Assembly: GCA_005408345.1 (NCBI GenBank)
Contig: SEMN01000580.1
Location: 256,988 to 320,987, forward strand
Length of the DNA stretch: 64,000 bases
Direction of reading: 5' to 3'
DNA from: Macquaria australasica
Taxonomy: Eukaryota > Chordata > Actinopteri > Centrarchiformes > Percichthyidae
Part shown: one piece after another, positions 22,451 through 36,900 of the stretch
Position numbering within the stretch: the stretch's first letter is position 1
Layout: the number at the start of each line of letters is the position of its first letter
The notes under the pieces: generated by a model
Databases searched by the model: none
Told to the model about the DNA's origin: nothing
Seen by the model: only the letters and a program-made list of their open reading frames with translations
Translations under genes and position numbers: made by a program

Positions 22451-25400
22451 TACCTTGTTCATACATTAGCATAAATATCTTAAGCAAATATGAAGCAGTG
22501 TGGTGTCTGAAAAACATTTTTGGTGCTGCCCTTCCAGAACAAATACAACATGTGGTGACATCTTAAAAACAGGAAGCAACTTGATTGATGGGAAATGTGG
22601 CAAAAACATTACTTGAATGAAGTAGGCCTTGTTTTCATCATGGTCTCATTTGGATATATCAATGTATTATAATTAATTAGACAATTACATATTAATGTCT
22701 ATATAGATGCTAAAGATGAATGGGTGTAATAGATGTAGAGAGGAATGGGGAGCGCAAGAGATTGTAGATGAAGAGATATAGGGAGAGGAAGCGAGTATGA
22801 GGATGATAGGAGATAGGAGAACTGTTTTAAGAGGCTGGGGTTTGGTCTTAGAAAATACAGAACAATATGTTTTGGCTCTGTGATTTAGTTGAAGTGTATT
22901 TGTTTCTGACTCGGTTCTCTCTCGGCCTCTGTGGTTTATCTTTGTCTCTCTTTCCCTTGTTAGTCTCTCTTCTCTCCTTCCATTTTTTTCCACCTCTCTC
23001 TCTCTCTCTCTCTCATTGCTCCACAGCCCACTTTTTCTTTACATTCACTGAACTCTCTCACTCTCGCTCTATCTGTCCTTCCCCCTCTCCTCTTCACCCT
23101 ATCTGTCAGTGCAGTACAATAAGCGGCAGAGAAAAAGAGAAAGAGATAGAAAGAGAGGCCCAGCAGAGCGTGAAATGGTCTGAGCTTTTACTACAACTGG
23201 CAGCGTTTGACTGCATGCTGCACCAGCTATTGCCGCGGTTACCCGCAGCAACACTGCACTAATAGTACGGCATGCTGAGAAAAAAAAAAAAGAGGAAGAA
23301 AAAAGAACAACTGGTGTGTTCTGCATGCGGAGCAGGTGTTAATGGGCAAATTGAAAACATGCACGGACACACACAGACACACATTAGAGTTTGTTATAAA
23401 AAATGCACTCTTCCTGACTAAAATGTGGTTTACCTCACTCTTTTAAGTCATAAACACACACACAAACACACTAACAGTCTGCACCGTCATAAAACTGAGA
23501 CGTGAACCCAGCCTTCATCAACATCTTTAGCACTCGACCCAAATACTTCATCACGCTGCTAAAACTGAGACCTGACCTGACCCAATGTGATATTTTCGTT
23601 ATTGCTTCAGTAACAAGAAAGATATGTGCTTGCTTTGGGCACACAAAGTTTTTCTCATGACACTGTAACGTCTTATAATAATAATCCCTTTGCTTTACCT
23701 ATTAAATGAACTCAACTTTATTTTTCCCCCAATATTGGCCAGATAAAAACAGCTGAACTTTTTTCCTTCTGAACTTGACAGTTCCAATAATCAAACTATG
23801 TACAGGTGTGATAGGTAGTGGTCATACAGCTCATATCGTTCCCACAATGAAGAAGCCTTCCCTGAATAGATTTTGGGAAGCTGCCCTTTAGTAAGTTTTT
23901 GTTTCCTTATATCCATTACTCACCATTATCTTGCCAAGCTAACATACAGGCTACACTCTCTCAGCTTCGGTTTCCCCGCTGGCCATTGTGTGTCTTACTT
24001 GAAACACATGACACATAAACGGCATCATAACCCAAAAATAACCAAACCCGAACACGACCTGTGCCCCAAGCTTTACCCAAGAAAACAGCCTGAGACTTAA
24101 GGGAAATTTAACACATTCAACTGAAATAATCCAGGGCATAAACAATGATACATCCGTTTAATCTGACCCGCTAATTTCATATTCACACACACACACACAC
24201 ACACATATATTTGGCTTCCTTCCTTCCTCTGCAGTGTCTCTGACTAACGTGGAGGATAAATAACCCGGTGAGATTCAGTTCCAATATAACAGGCCTGGCT
24301 CGCCAAAAAATTAACATCAGCATAATAGTATTAGCCTGCTCATAGTCATCCATTAAAACTACTTAGGGCAGACAGGCAGTCAGACCGGGGGAATACGCCA
24401 GCGCTCTTATTAAAGCGCTTCCCTTGTAGATAAGCACCGAGCAAAGAGCTGCGCCATAGATGTGGAGATGCCACATGTTTGAATCTGGCTCACGTCTTCC
24501 TCATCATCATCATCATCATTAAATTGCTCTTAATCAGCCATGTACAGAAGGTGAACGAGGAGTTTCACTTGGTTAATTGTGTGGAAACATTAGAAGAGAG
24601 TTACAGTACACAAAAAAAGAAATGTTCCTTTTTAGCATAAGACGTAGTAAGAAGATTTAGTACTTGGCAATATAAGATTCCTAAATTTGGACATTATTTG
24701 GTCTAATGATCAGAGTTTTGTGGTTAAAACCCAACAATAAACAAGTAAATAAAAAAATCCCTGCAAGACTGACTGCTGCACCAAGGCAAGTATTCACTGA
24801 TTCTGGTCCAGTAACACGAAGCAAAGCAGAGTCAATCCTTGAAGTTTGCTCCTCACAGCAAGAGTCCACTTGCTGCATTGTTTTAGGGAATAATCCTTTA
24901 AGACTAACATCTTCTGATATGAGATGAAGCTTTATCTTTTTGGCTTTTCACATCAAAAGCCTTGACTGTAAAATCAGCACTGACATGCAGTGTATGTTTG
25001 TGCGAGCACACGCAGACCTATCAGCCTTTTGTCCTCCCTTTGAAAACCTGCCAGAGATTTATACCCGCTGCTTTGTTTTCAGCAGTCCCTCCTTCCTCTC
25101 TGTAAGCAAGATCCACAGCTCCCAGCTACAATGTCAGATGTCAGAAGAAAAAAAAAGAAAAACCCCCCCCCTCAGCTGGTTCAGCTGCCCATACTTGTTT
25201 CAGGGGCTGAATTCCCAGCCTGTGCAGAGGAATTGTAAACTGAGCCGTCACTGAGAAATGGGTGTGGCTGTATAATGGGATAACCCCTTTCTTCAAGCAG
25301 ATAAATGGGCTGGATGGCACAGTCGTGAATAGGAGCTGTGACACGGTCTGTGAAATCAGTGAGCGTTGTCTCGGCCATGAGGGATGGCGAAAACGTTAGA

Positions 25401-26763
25401 AGAAAGTTAGTGTTGTGTTTTTGCTCTGCTTTTCCAAGAAATCACCTGTAAATGAAAGGGCGTGGGTGGCGACAGTTTTTCCTTTGGATTTTACTCATAA
25501 TACTAAGACCTTCACTGATATAAAAATGTCATGTGGTATTACTTTAACAGTGCATCAAGTAGTTGTTCAGCAGCATCCTCATTATTGCAAAATGACTCAT
25601 GCCCTCTTGTTGGCACTGATACATCAAAATCAGTAAGTACGAACAATTAACATAATCAGAGGACACATCTGGCAGCAATAAGAACAAATAACGAGAAAAT
25701 ATAGTTTCCCATCTGGTCTCTTAGTCTATATATTTCTGTCTCCCTCTCTATCCCTCTACCCCAGACCACCTTCTTTCCCCTCTATCTCACTCTCATGCCT
25801 TTTATCACTCTCTCGCTCTGCATCCTTTCTCCATCTGTTTCTTCCTGAGTCTCTCTTTTTCTCCCTCCCTCTCTCTCTCTCCATCCCAGCGGTTGTCAAG
25901 GCGATGGTGTTTTGTGGAGGCAGCTGGTTAGGGCTCATTTGTCACGATGCTGACCTGCCCTCCCTCCTCTTCTCCTCTTTCCCTTTTTTTCTCCTGTTAT
26001 TAACTGTAGTAAAAAAGACAGAATAGGCTAATATTCACACTCATACGTCCCGAACAATCATGTGGTACAACTGAGTGTACATTTAAAATGAAGGTTAAAT
26101 AAATCTGTTTCTGTTTGAGCAATAGGCCCGGCACCAATTTAGTGTATTATACAGTGAATAAACAAAACACACAAACAACAACTTAATGATCGTGACAAGG
26201 GAATTTGAAACATCGATTGCACTCTCCTTCCTGAGAAAAATTGTTGCAGCCTGCCTGAGATAAAAGCTGGGTGAGAAAATGCCAAGATGATGTCAGTCTC
26301 CATACTTTCTTTTCTCTCTCACATGCAACTACAATATTTACTCCACTTTCTCTTTTAGCTCATGCTCCGACACATGACTGCAGCTCTTATTTTCATCATC
26401 CATTTGATCTATCCAATTAATATGTACTATGTCATCCAAAAAAAAAATACATTTGTAAATCCTTAGCAAAGCAAGAACATCTAAACATTTGTCCAGCTGT
26501 TAGTAGGAAATATTACTATACTAAAATGATTATTTAATCAGCAGAATTATAGCTGATTTGTTTTCTGTCAATTGACTACTCAAGTAATCTGCGTATCATT
26601 TAAGCAGCAAAGCACATGCACAGTCGTTTTCATGCTCTCAGTCAAATACACGCACAGCAATACATAAAACACACATACACACACAGTAACAGGTGTGGTT
26701 CTCCTGCCAAGAGAGGTGTTATTACCATGTACTCTGTAACATGAGAACACAACCTTCACACCT

Positions 26764-26768
<5 letters not shown>

Positions 26769-26812
<44 letters not shown>
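26769..26812. repeat. (GT)n microsatellite
   Basis: 44 nt of uninterrupted GT repeat. Confidence 0.97.
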
Positions 26813-26813
<1 letters not shown>

Positions 26814-27490
26814 GATTGTGGGTAAATGTAGGAGGGAAAAGCTTCAGGCAGATATTATTTTACAGTACAGCTTCGTTGTTCAGTGCCACAGAAGAAATTA
26901 TTAAAACAAATGCAAATCAATGCAAAACACACAGACCCAGTTTTAATCATGTCCTTTATAAATGTAGCTCTCCCACAACACTCGCTATCTTCCTCTGCTA
27001 ATTAATTCAGTGTTTTTTACTAATGATACTGCTGTCACAGAAGGATGGCGTGTGTATGTGTGCGCTTGTGTGACCTACAACCTCATCAGGCCTCATTAGC
27101 ATCTAATGCCTCACTAATATGAGTGTGTGTGAAGGAGTATTTGAGTGTGTATGTGTGTGGCTGAAGTATGTTTATAGGCCTGTGCATATTAGAACTAAGT
27201 CCACACAATTAAATCAAATATAATAGATTTTTACAACTGGAGTCTGGAGACACTATACTCCAACTGAAGTGCTTGTCGGATGGTCAAACAACACCTGCAA
27301 CCCCCTCCCTCTGCACCGTCATGATGTCGGACTTGGGGCGGCTGTGTCCGACAATTTTTTCAATCCGACAGCAACTTCACGTTGTGATTGGTCTGGAGTG
27401 AAGCCTGATTAAAATGAACCCTGAACACGAATAAAAATGCCATTTCAGAGTTCAAACCACCAAGTTTATTTGTTTAGTCTGCCTCCACAT

Positions 27491-27548
27491 GTGTAAAGTG
27501 TCCTTGGGTCCCATGAAAGGTGCTATATAAATGCAAGTTATTATTATA
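27491..27548 (+). repeat. SINE/LINE 3' tail
   Basis: TGTAAAGTGTCCTTGGGTCCC and GAAAGGTGCTATATAAATGCAAGTTATTATTAT form a tail common to dispersed fish retroposons. The upstream body was not resolved. Confidence 0.5.
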
Positions 27549-27728
27549 CAATTTAAAATCTATTCTATCTGCACAATGACTATATTTTTAAAAAGCACAC
27601 ACATGCACGCTCATTATGCAAAAGTATGTATGACTGCACATACACACAACCCACATTCCTATAGCTTCTAAGCCTGCATCTCAAAAGGCCAATCTGTGCT
27701 GGTTATTGGAGTGTGAAGTCCCAGTCTG

Positions 27729-27730
<2 letters not shown>

Positions 27731-27782
<52 letters not shown>

Positions 27783-27856
27783 GAGGAAGCCTAATTTGAT
27801 TGACTTGACTGTACCATGTTCCTCCACAGGCCTGTTTTTGGAAATTGCATAATTGG

Positions 27857-27893
<37 letters not shown>

Positions 27894-27896
27894 TGT
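27731..27896. repeat. (GT)n tract and compound (CT)n(GT)n tract
   Basis: GT at 27731-27780, then CT at 27857-27876 running directly into GT at 27877-27896. Further GT-rich patches reach about 28055 and create the histidine/threonine-rich frame on the minus strand. Confidence 0.95.
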
Positions 27897-30510
27897 TTAT
27901 GTGTGTGTATTTGTGTGTGATCCAAAAAGTCAAAACCAAGCTATAGCAAAACAAGTGCAAGTGTTGCACTGTGTTTCTGAATGAATGTGTACACAACCAG
28001 TGTGTGTGTGTAGTGTGTGTCAGTATGTAGGTGTGTATAAATGTGTGTCTATTTGTGTGCATCCACCTGCATGCTCTGTTTTCTTAACTCTTTTGACCTT
28101 AATGTGTCTCTTTGTGTGAAACAAGGGCTTGTTGCCCCGGAAACACTGCTTCATTGATAGCTAATGAACCATACAGTGTGGGCTCATTGTACATTTTACA
28201 AAACATGACAAACATGACACTGGACGTATTCAACCTGGCTGTCCTCTTCTCTGTCTAAAAATACTGTTTCAGTGCAACAGTTACGGGAAAAAAAAGTTGG
28301 ATTGCTGACCTATTTTATATTAAGTGGTCTGGTAATTCCATCAGGACCATCTATAATAAAAATAGAGCCACTCAGGGTGCTGGAAGGTGCTCTGGATAAA
28401 ACTGTGCATCATGTCACAGGTATGTTGATGCTAGTTTGTAGTAGCAGAGACACATATGAGCAGTATAGGCGACTATGCTGCAAAAATGTATATCTTAACA
28501 AGTTATTTAGCCTAATATTGAGCCTTAAAACTTTCTGAAAGGAACACAAAGTTAAGTCCCAGTGGGATAAAATTATTCTACCTGTTTCCAATGCAGTTTC
28601 CCTTGTTTCAGTTGTTTCTAGAGATAAATGTTATTGTTTTCAAATGACAAAAAAAAAACCTGATAATTGCACTCAGATCAAGGAAATGATACTTGATTCT
28701 AACCTCACAAAGCCAGCCTACAAATTTCACTTCACCCATTGTGCTCTTTGGACAGCCATCATTTCAAGAAGTGCTGGACAACAAATCATGTCATATTGAA
28801 GAAAATGACTATTTCTGTACTAAATAATCAACTAAATGACTTGTTACAACTGAGATTTTTGCAATGTTTTATGTCTTTTAGAAGTATAAGTAGTAGTTGA
28901 GGTAGCAGTAGTACTAATAGTAATAACACTAAATGGCAGTGTAGTCATAGTTTAAGTGGTTGCAATCGCAGTAGCATGTGTACTACTAGTGGCAGTTAAT
29001 AATAAGAAATACTTGAAATTAAAAAGAAAAACAGTTGTTTAATATGCCGTTCAAAATCTGCCATCTGTATTGGTGAGTACGCCCACACACACACAAACAT
29101 GCAGGACTGTGCTGGTATTTTCGGTGACATGCTGCATTGAAGACAGAAGCAGAGATAATTTGACAGCGCTGAGTACTGTGGAGCTGTCTGTGCCCTCTCC
29201 CTATTGCTCTCACTCTCTCCCCCACACATACACCTTTCCATCTTTCAAAGAACACACCAGACAAGCCCTCACAAGCTATTCCGGAGACAAATTGCACAGG
29301 GCCTCTTATGAGAGGCAGAGAGACAGAAGAGGTAAAACGGGGGGAAAAAAAGCAGGGACGGTAAATAAGGAAAAGTCCAAAACTTTAAGAGGTCTAAAAC
29401 TTTTGTCTTTCTCCCTCCTCTCTCTGTCCACTCCATCATTCTCTGGCATCCCTCCTCCCATCATCATCATAACTGCACCCTCCCTACATCTCTTCCTCTC
29501 TCTCTGAGAAACAGAATGAGGGTAGAATTAGCCTGGAGGCAATCCTATTTAGATCAGCTATTTTGTAATTTCTTTTTTCTGCAGCAAAAACGTCCTCTGC
29601 TTTTCCCTGTAGGGACATACTCGGGACCCCAGTGGCTCATTGATGACATACACTATGTATTTCTATGGGGATGCATATTTTCTAATAAAGCCCATCTTGG
29701 GACAAGTGCTGCAGATTAGTTTAGGCTATGAATTCTATGGCATGTAGCAGTTTATTTAGTTAATATTCTTTACTGTGTATCTGTCCTAAATGCCATATAT
29801 TTGTTTACTGTGCCTGCAGTTTCTCTCAGCAAAACAACCAAGTTTATGGCCGTATGTCCACAGTAGCTATTTTTGACTCACGTCACATTAAAGGTGTGAA
29901 ACTTTACCCTGAAGACAAAACACAGCCCAGCATTAACCTACTTATGTGTACCTACAGTATGCCTCTAAAGCTTGGAAACAAAAATGTATCATTTTACATG
30001 TTAAAAGATTAAAGATTAAACACATAAAAAATGAATATCTCTCTTAAATTTTGAGGGAAACTGGCTGACATTTAGGGCAGTCCAATTTCACCCTCTTTAG
30101 CTAGTCACCACAAATCCACAGGTTTCAGTCCATGTCATGAAAACCAGAGACTTGAAGCTTGCTTTATGGCTTTGGTTTTCTTTTATCAGTTAGCTAATTG
30201 TGCGTGGTAATGCAGATTCAAGCAGCCACTGTTTTGAAAGCTCTCCTTGCTGGTGCTTTCAAGGACAGTTCAACATTTTTTTTCTTTTAGAAATAACCAA
30301 ATTCACATTATCTTCATCATTGTGTTTGCTTGTTGTCTTCTGGGTTTGAGTTTTAAAGAAAATTTTAAAAATAAAACTAGCTTTTATATCACGCATAAGG
30401 CTATTATTTATGTAATGGCTATCATTTTGAGCCATTAAAGATCATATAAAAAAATCACCAGAGATGATTTAGAGGAGCAATTAGAGATTAAGTGGTTGAA
30501 GGACGTTGTG

Positions 30511-30570
30511 TGGGAATCAAACTTGTGATTTTCTGGTTACAAAATGAGCTCTCCCTACATGTAGATGTAG
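30511..30570 (-). repeat. tRNA-like SINE head
   Basis: The minus strand carries TAGGGAGAGCTCATTTTGTAA, then AAGTTTGATTCCC, which is a B-box-like sequence at tRNA spacing. The preceding stretch on the plus strand (AAGTGGTTGAAGG) is not gene-like. It is judged an old tRNA-derived SINE rather than a functional tRNA. Confidence 0.4.
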
Positions 30571-33111
30571 CCATGGTCGAAATGCTTTTCGCTTCAGGCT
30601 CTAGTACTATACAGTCATTCTGATCCACCTCTGGGTCTTTTCCCTAGGAAACACACACATGTACACACGAGAATACACACACAGTAACCATGATAACCGG
30701 AAGGACAGTCCATCATTTGATTTGGACAAAGTGTTATTAAAACCCACTTAGTCCTGGCTGTAAGAGCTATAAGCTATGGAAACTATGTAGTCTGCCACAG
30801 GCTGAAAAAGCCAGCCCTGCAGACATCTGCTTCAAATCTGACCAAAAACAGAAGAAAGGGAGAGAGTTTTAGACTACTGTTACTAAGACAGCATCTCTCC
30901 CATTCATTCATCATGACAGCACCCTTTGTTTCATGTCATTACAACCCTTCTTCCTCACAAACAATCTGAACATTTTCAAACAAGCACTGTAAGCAAACTT
31001 TTTGTTTCCAAGAAAATCTACTGCAACTAACAACTGATGCCTGCCAGCAAAAATCAGACAGAGCTCTATATCTCGTCCCCACTGCATATCTAAACCAAGT
31101 CAAGCCTGCTGACAACTCCCAAAAACTAGCACATGGCCCAAACAGTAAAAAGGCCAACTGCTGAAAGCTGTGAAGTTTATTGTATTCTCACTAAAGCTAC
31201 AATCCCAACAGGCCTAAGGGCCACCACGAGAAGGCTTTACTGCAAACAGTAATTTGTGGTGACATCGTGAACACGCCCACCCAGCCATGTGTGTATATGT
31301 GTGTGAGAGAAAGAGCCACAGTAGCCCACCTTATTGAGCGTTTTACAGAAAACAATCATTTTGCACACAAACCAGTTGAGTGTTTTGCGAAAAACAGCAA
31401 TTTCACCTCTCATTACGAGAACATCGGCATACGGAGAGTGTGCGTGTATATGGTTTTACATGTGTGCATATGTGTGTGTGCATGTCAAAACAGGTTAAAA
31501 ACACTTCAGCTTCATGCAAAAGGAGCAACGCTGAACACATCTTTTCAGCAGTTGCATGGTAACAACACGCGACCAAACACTTGAACACAGGCATTCATTG
31601 GATGGTGGTAAATAAATAAATACAAAGATTCAAATCAACAGCAGTCACAAGGACAACAAATTCATATGAAACCTTCATCACAAAGAAAATCAAAGACAAT
31701 GTATAACTACTGATACTCAAAATGGCTGTGAACCGTACAATTATATTGACTGACAACATGAACGTGCGCGCAACGTGATGACACTGTTTACCACAGTTAA
31801 GACACTAATTACAATATCAGCATTTACCTGATGCTGTTATTTTTAACCAATTTCTATCAGTTTTACAATACTGTCAATGTCTGAGTCAACTACAGAGTCA
31901 ACATTGCCTAGTAATGATCAAAAGTGTGGCATGAAACACACAAGTATGTTTTCACAGCAATAGTTTTCACAATAAAATACTGAAATAAAAAAAGAGGGCT
32001 TTGAAATCAGGTTTGGTTTCAATCCAAAGTGGTAAGCATTGTACAAACATTTGGCTGATAGCTGGAGCTAATGCCCCACACTGTTAGTGGGTCGGGATGA
32101 AGAGTACAGCAGCTGGCTGTGTGCGAAATCACCACTGTGGTAAAAGGCCTCCTGAAACGTGGTCAAATAGCAATCACGGACCTCACTATGAGTCACAATC
32201 AGATGATAAGGCCTCTGCGTTCGACTAAGAAGAGCTTTGAACTGTGGCTGCGGCATTTCACAGCAGGGATCCTTAAATGGAGTTTCAAGTTCTTTTCACA
32301 CAGGAAAGACAACAAGAAAAAGAAGCCTCAAGCTGGCTGCGTGAGTGGTTGCTCTGGGATGTTCTCACACAGTATAAAGCCACCTAAAAGGGCAACAGGC
32401 ATTTTTTTAAAAGCCTTTGTGTATCCAAATTAAGTTGACTAGATAGATGCTCCTTCTTAGCGTTGCCCTGAGTCCCTGCTGCTTATGTAATTCATGTACT
32501 GTTTCCAACAACCAGCTCCTCCTGGTTTTCCATTAAGTGCCTTGCTTAAGGAAACTTCAACACTTCTCATTCAATTTCCATGTCCTGACATTCCGTCTAC
32601 TTAAAATTTAAACCATCCAACAAATAACCCAGTTTCCCAACTTCTTGGCTCATGCCACTCTCAAGGTAAACCTATTGTGCTGACTGTACAGCAATACAGA
32701 GTGTAGAAATCAATACAGTAAAACCCACAGAAGACTAAAGCGGCAGCACAACAGAATCCAAAGCAAAGAAGAATGAACAGACTGATGAAGAGAATGAATG
32801 AGTCAAAGTAGAAAATAGAGACAAGGTAAAAAGTATCAAGGGGTGGGGAATTGTTGATTTTGTCAAGTCCCCAATGAGCAGTCCGCCTCGCCGCTCGTCG
32901 TGACCACCACATCACACTCACACCCTCACTTTCTCACACCATCAGCAAAAACATTTGCAGCATCGCACTGACACAGAGCGTGAAAAATAATTAAGAAGAA
33001 CATGCAGAAAAAGTGAAGCTGATAAATATTTGCATAAATAAATTTAACAGTTAGGATTGCACCGTCGTTATGATTCAAATTTAAAAAGGCAGATTGATCA
33101 AAGTTACTCAC

Positions 33112-33902
33112 AAGATCTCGTCGTTCTGAAATTCCAGGGTGCCGTGAGTGTCTTCGAAGTCCTCTCCGCCACCTCGCGCTGTCCCCTCCACCGTCTTGTA
33201 CGGCAGCGCGACCACGCCGCGAGCCCCGGACGTTCTCAGCACCTTCACCTCCATGGTGCCGACACTCTCGCTCACATGGCATACAGGCTCCTCAAACGTA
33301 AAGATACCGGCGTGGTCGTCATCAAAGATGGTAACGGTCGCCGTGGAGGGCAAGCCGAGACACGCCACTGAGTCCACGTGATTGGCTGACTCGCCTTCCT
33401 CGGGCTCCTCGCCTTCTGATGTCAAGACCTTGACACTGGAAAGGTGAATCAGGAAGTTTTCATCCTCTTCAAAGATGTCATCGTCAATGACACCCACACG
33501 GATCTCCTTCAGTGTCTCGCCAGGCTTGAAGACCACCACGCCCTCCGTGAACTCGTAGTCCGAGCCAGCGTTGGCCGTGCCGTCTTCCGTCCGGTACTCC
33601 ACAGAAATCGTTTTGCCCACATCGCCGCCACGTCGCACCACGTTCACCGCCACTGTGCCGCAGTTCTCAAGGCACTGGTAAGAACCGGGCTCAAAAAAGA
33701 TCTTAGAGATGGGGTCGTTATCGCCAGCATCAGAGCGAACCTCGTGCATGCTGACGGCCTTTCGTGCCTGATCGGCCGCATGTTTCTTCAGGATGTTGCC
33801 AGCACCTGTCATCAGCCGAGTGGCCTGGCATCGATAGAAAGCACGGCTCTTCTGCTGCTGGCTCAGGACTTGGTAGTTGGCAAGCTCAATGAGTTGTTCC
33901 AC
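33112..33902 (-). CDS. slc8a1-like: slc8a third coding exon: catenin-like linker, CBD1 and start of CBD2
   Basis: This exon has 263 codons plus 2 nt and encodes residues 348-610. The acceptor is ttttctcttactag|GTGGAA. It starts with the conserved VEQLIELANYQVLSQQQKSR and runs through the linker into CBD1 (about 408-543). Calcium-coordinating acidic clusters of CBD1 are visible at TED (452-454), DDDIFEEDEN (487-496) and FDDDHAG (540-546). An acidic insert rich in E, G and P (507-520) lies in the variable loop between strands. HAGIFTFEEP begins the Calx-beta fold of CBD2, which is cut after QNDEI. The exon ends in phase 2 at the donor ATCTT|gtgagt, which is where mammalian NCX genes splice to the mutually exclusive exons A or B. 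The next exon was not recognised. Confidence 0.95.
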
Positions 33903-36900
33903 CTAGTAAGAGAAAACATGAAGGCACACAAACACAGTATAAAAACATTTTCTCCAGCAAGATCAGTGGACATGGCAGTTGTTTTCAAATGTTCCTCCAC
34001 CTAAAATCCACAAAAGATCTAGACCCCTCAGACTGCTGGTGTAGTAGCCTATCTTTTATTGTGGGAAAGAATGTCTTCTTTGTCAACTTGTCTTCTTAAA
34101 TAAGATGTAACGCTGAGCTTGTCTGGCTGGATTACAGACTTCATCTAGCTTGTCTGGATAAAAAAGATTTAATGGTAGGCCTATGTCATGTGGATGAATC
34201 CACCATTAGCAACAGTCAAAGAACAGTGATCTTACAATGAGTCATACTTTTATAATATGTCAACAGAGAAAGAACAGTGAAATTTCTATCAACGGTGTCT
34301 GTGATTTAGTTACATTGAGGAATATGCATCAGATTATCTAAGTCTTTGTGAGGTCTTACACAGCTGTACATGATGTGCCAAATGAAACAACAACAGCTTG
34401 GTAATTTCATAAGTAGGGAAGTCCTCCTTCAACGAGAGGATCCAGGTCCAAGCTCACATGACAGCAAGCATCCATCCTGCTTAGATATCCTTGATAAATG
34501 CACTGAATTCCTGGGTTGATCCCAAGGTTTTTTTTTCACTATTCATCCTTTCCATCCTTTCCTCACACCACTAGTATTCCTCTCCTATGAGCAAATAATT
34601 GAAGGAGATCAGGTGATTTACCTTTTTCCTGGTTTGAGAAACAGCTGAGCTAATTAGAGCCTTTATGGGTTAAAGATCCTAAACATAGTCACGGTCAAGA
34701 GTTTAATCTCTGTTCTAAATTGCTTCTTGTGATATATTATGTAAACTGCATGTAACCTGAATAAACAAATCAAACATGGTAATGATTTCATTCTTTTTAC
34801 AGAGAGGTGAATACATGAAGACTTAGCAGACAATGAAAAAAAGCCTGGCTATAGAGAGGGAACACTATGCATATTCTGCTAAAAGAGTCATCAGGAGCAG
34901 TTTCTCTCATCTCCTTCACTATTAGGTCAGCCAGCAAAATGGTGACACCACAATCAATTTCTAGATCACAAAAAAAATGAGGATGTAGTGGAGCAATTTT
35001 GGAGCTTTAGGATCCAACTCCTATGAGCTACAGGTGTGCTGCTAGTCGGGTCTACAACAACCAATACTGTAGTAGCCCTACCTACCAGTACAACATAAAG
35101 TAAGACATGTACCTGCAATGTCAAAGCACTTGAGGCATGAAAAAAAAGCATGCTTGTTTTTGACAAAAGGTTACCCAGCCATTGTTAATCCATGAGGGCA
35201 AAAGCATAAAAACCTTTTTTAGCAGGTTCTCATGCATGTAAAAAGAGTTACCATTTCAGAAGCTTGTCTTGATGCTTGCGGCTTCCGTTATGCTTTTTAC
35301 TGTAGTGTTAAACCTTGTCCAAACAATAAGAGGAGCACTGTGTAGAACAAACCTCGTCACACCATATTTGTTGGCTATATTGCTGTTGTTCTTTATTCAG
35401 ACATCTGCAAATATAGACACAGTGGTGTTTCTTATGCCCAGAATACAAAAATGTACTCCGGTGTTACTGTTATCTTCGTGACATGAGCTCAGCCTTAGAA
35501 TGAAAACATTTGAGGAATATATTCTAACGTGCTAAATCAAGGTAGGGTCTCCAAACTTCTTAATGCATGCAGTACTGTAGGTGATACAGGACACATACCA
35601 TACTTTCCAATACAGCTTCCTGAGTACACAGATGTAATATCTTATAACTGTACTGCACTGTATATGTAGACACAAGTAGGCACTTTGTGTTTACAATAAG
35701 ACTGCAGCAATGACACAAACACAAAGACAAATTTCTATATGTGTTTATCTTGCCAGGACAGGCAGCCAGCCAGCCAGACAGAATATGAATTGCCAATGTC
35801 AGAATTCGAGTATCTGTGTTTATTTTTTTATTTTCATATTTATTTAATGGGTGCTCAGTTTCCTTTGCAATTTTCTTTTTTTAGATGTACCATTATCAAA
35901 TTAATTTAAGAGGTTGTGATGAGACCTTAGCTGCATTCATCACCATAATCACTGTGATAATGAAAACAAATAGAAAGTGCGTCATCTGCTGCTGCTGCTA
36001 CTTATTTTGTCATTTAATGTTCTATACAAGGAAACAACACTGAGAAAAACAACACAGACAGGAGCAGTGACAGTATGTTTTTCCAACAGTATGTTTTATA
36101 GCACTCTCTGTGAGGCTTCGTTACCCACCTCCTTGTCAGGGTGTTTCTGTTTGAGCTCCTTCAGGATCTTGGCCATGTCTCTCCGGGTCTCCTCCTCATC
36201 CAGATCCTTCTCATCTAGATCCAAACCCAGCGGACCATCCAGGAAGTCAACACCATGAGAGTTCAGCATCTTCCCATCCATCTCAATGTCCACCTTAAAA
36301 CAGAAAAACAAAGAAGTTTAATCAGTACCATTGATTTGAGGCTTTGGAGCAATGTGTCAAGGCAACCATTTCTGTTGCCATCATGGAGGTTCGCTGAGAA
36401 CTTGGCGTGTACCAAGATGGCTTATAACAACCATGCAAACAACGGCAGAAATGGATAGTTTCTGTGGTGTCCGTGTGAGTCCAATCCTAAATTACAGGTG
36501 CATTCCCTGGTTTTGTTAGCATCCAATAGCTCAATGTAGCTCAATCCCTCAAACCCGACAACTGATGTTTCGAAGTTGTGTAGACTGTTATCAATTTTAA
36601 ACAATTGTTAAATATGAATGGGGACATTTATTTAGGTTAAAATAATAATCTGTTTTGTCTGTACTATAGAGTTTAGCTTGAGAGGATTCAGCTCAGTTTA
36701 GGTCAAGAGTTTACTGTTTTTGCCAGATAATTTGCTTGCACATTTCAAAAACAATCTGCATGAATGTTTACTGTGCGCGTGACTGCAAGAAGATACTAGC
36801 ATCAGCTTTTATTACACGTTAGCAAAATGTCAGCCGCTTGTTTCTCTCAGAGAAAAGAGGTTGTTCTGTTGTTCATTGAAAGGCTGTTTTCCTTTGAGTA

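Larger units (their letters stand above)
14324..33111. other. non-coding stretch downstream of the third slc8a coding exon
   Basis: It begins with the GT donor of the third slc8a exon on the minus strand (33111) and should be slc8a intron at least to its next exon, which was not recognised. It contains a MITE (17554), SINE heads (21056, 30511), a retroposon tail (27491), microsatellites and a degenerate AGT-type trinucleotide stretch at 28880-29000. No other gene is supported. Confidence 0.6.

Noticed and set aside
33444..34004. 186-codon plus-strand ORF
   Set aside because: It is the antisense shadow of the third slc8a coding exon.
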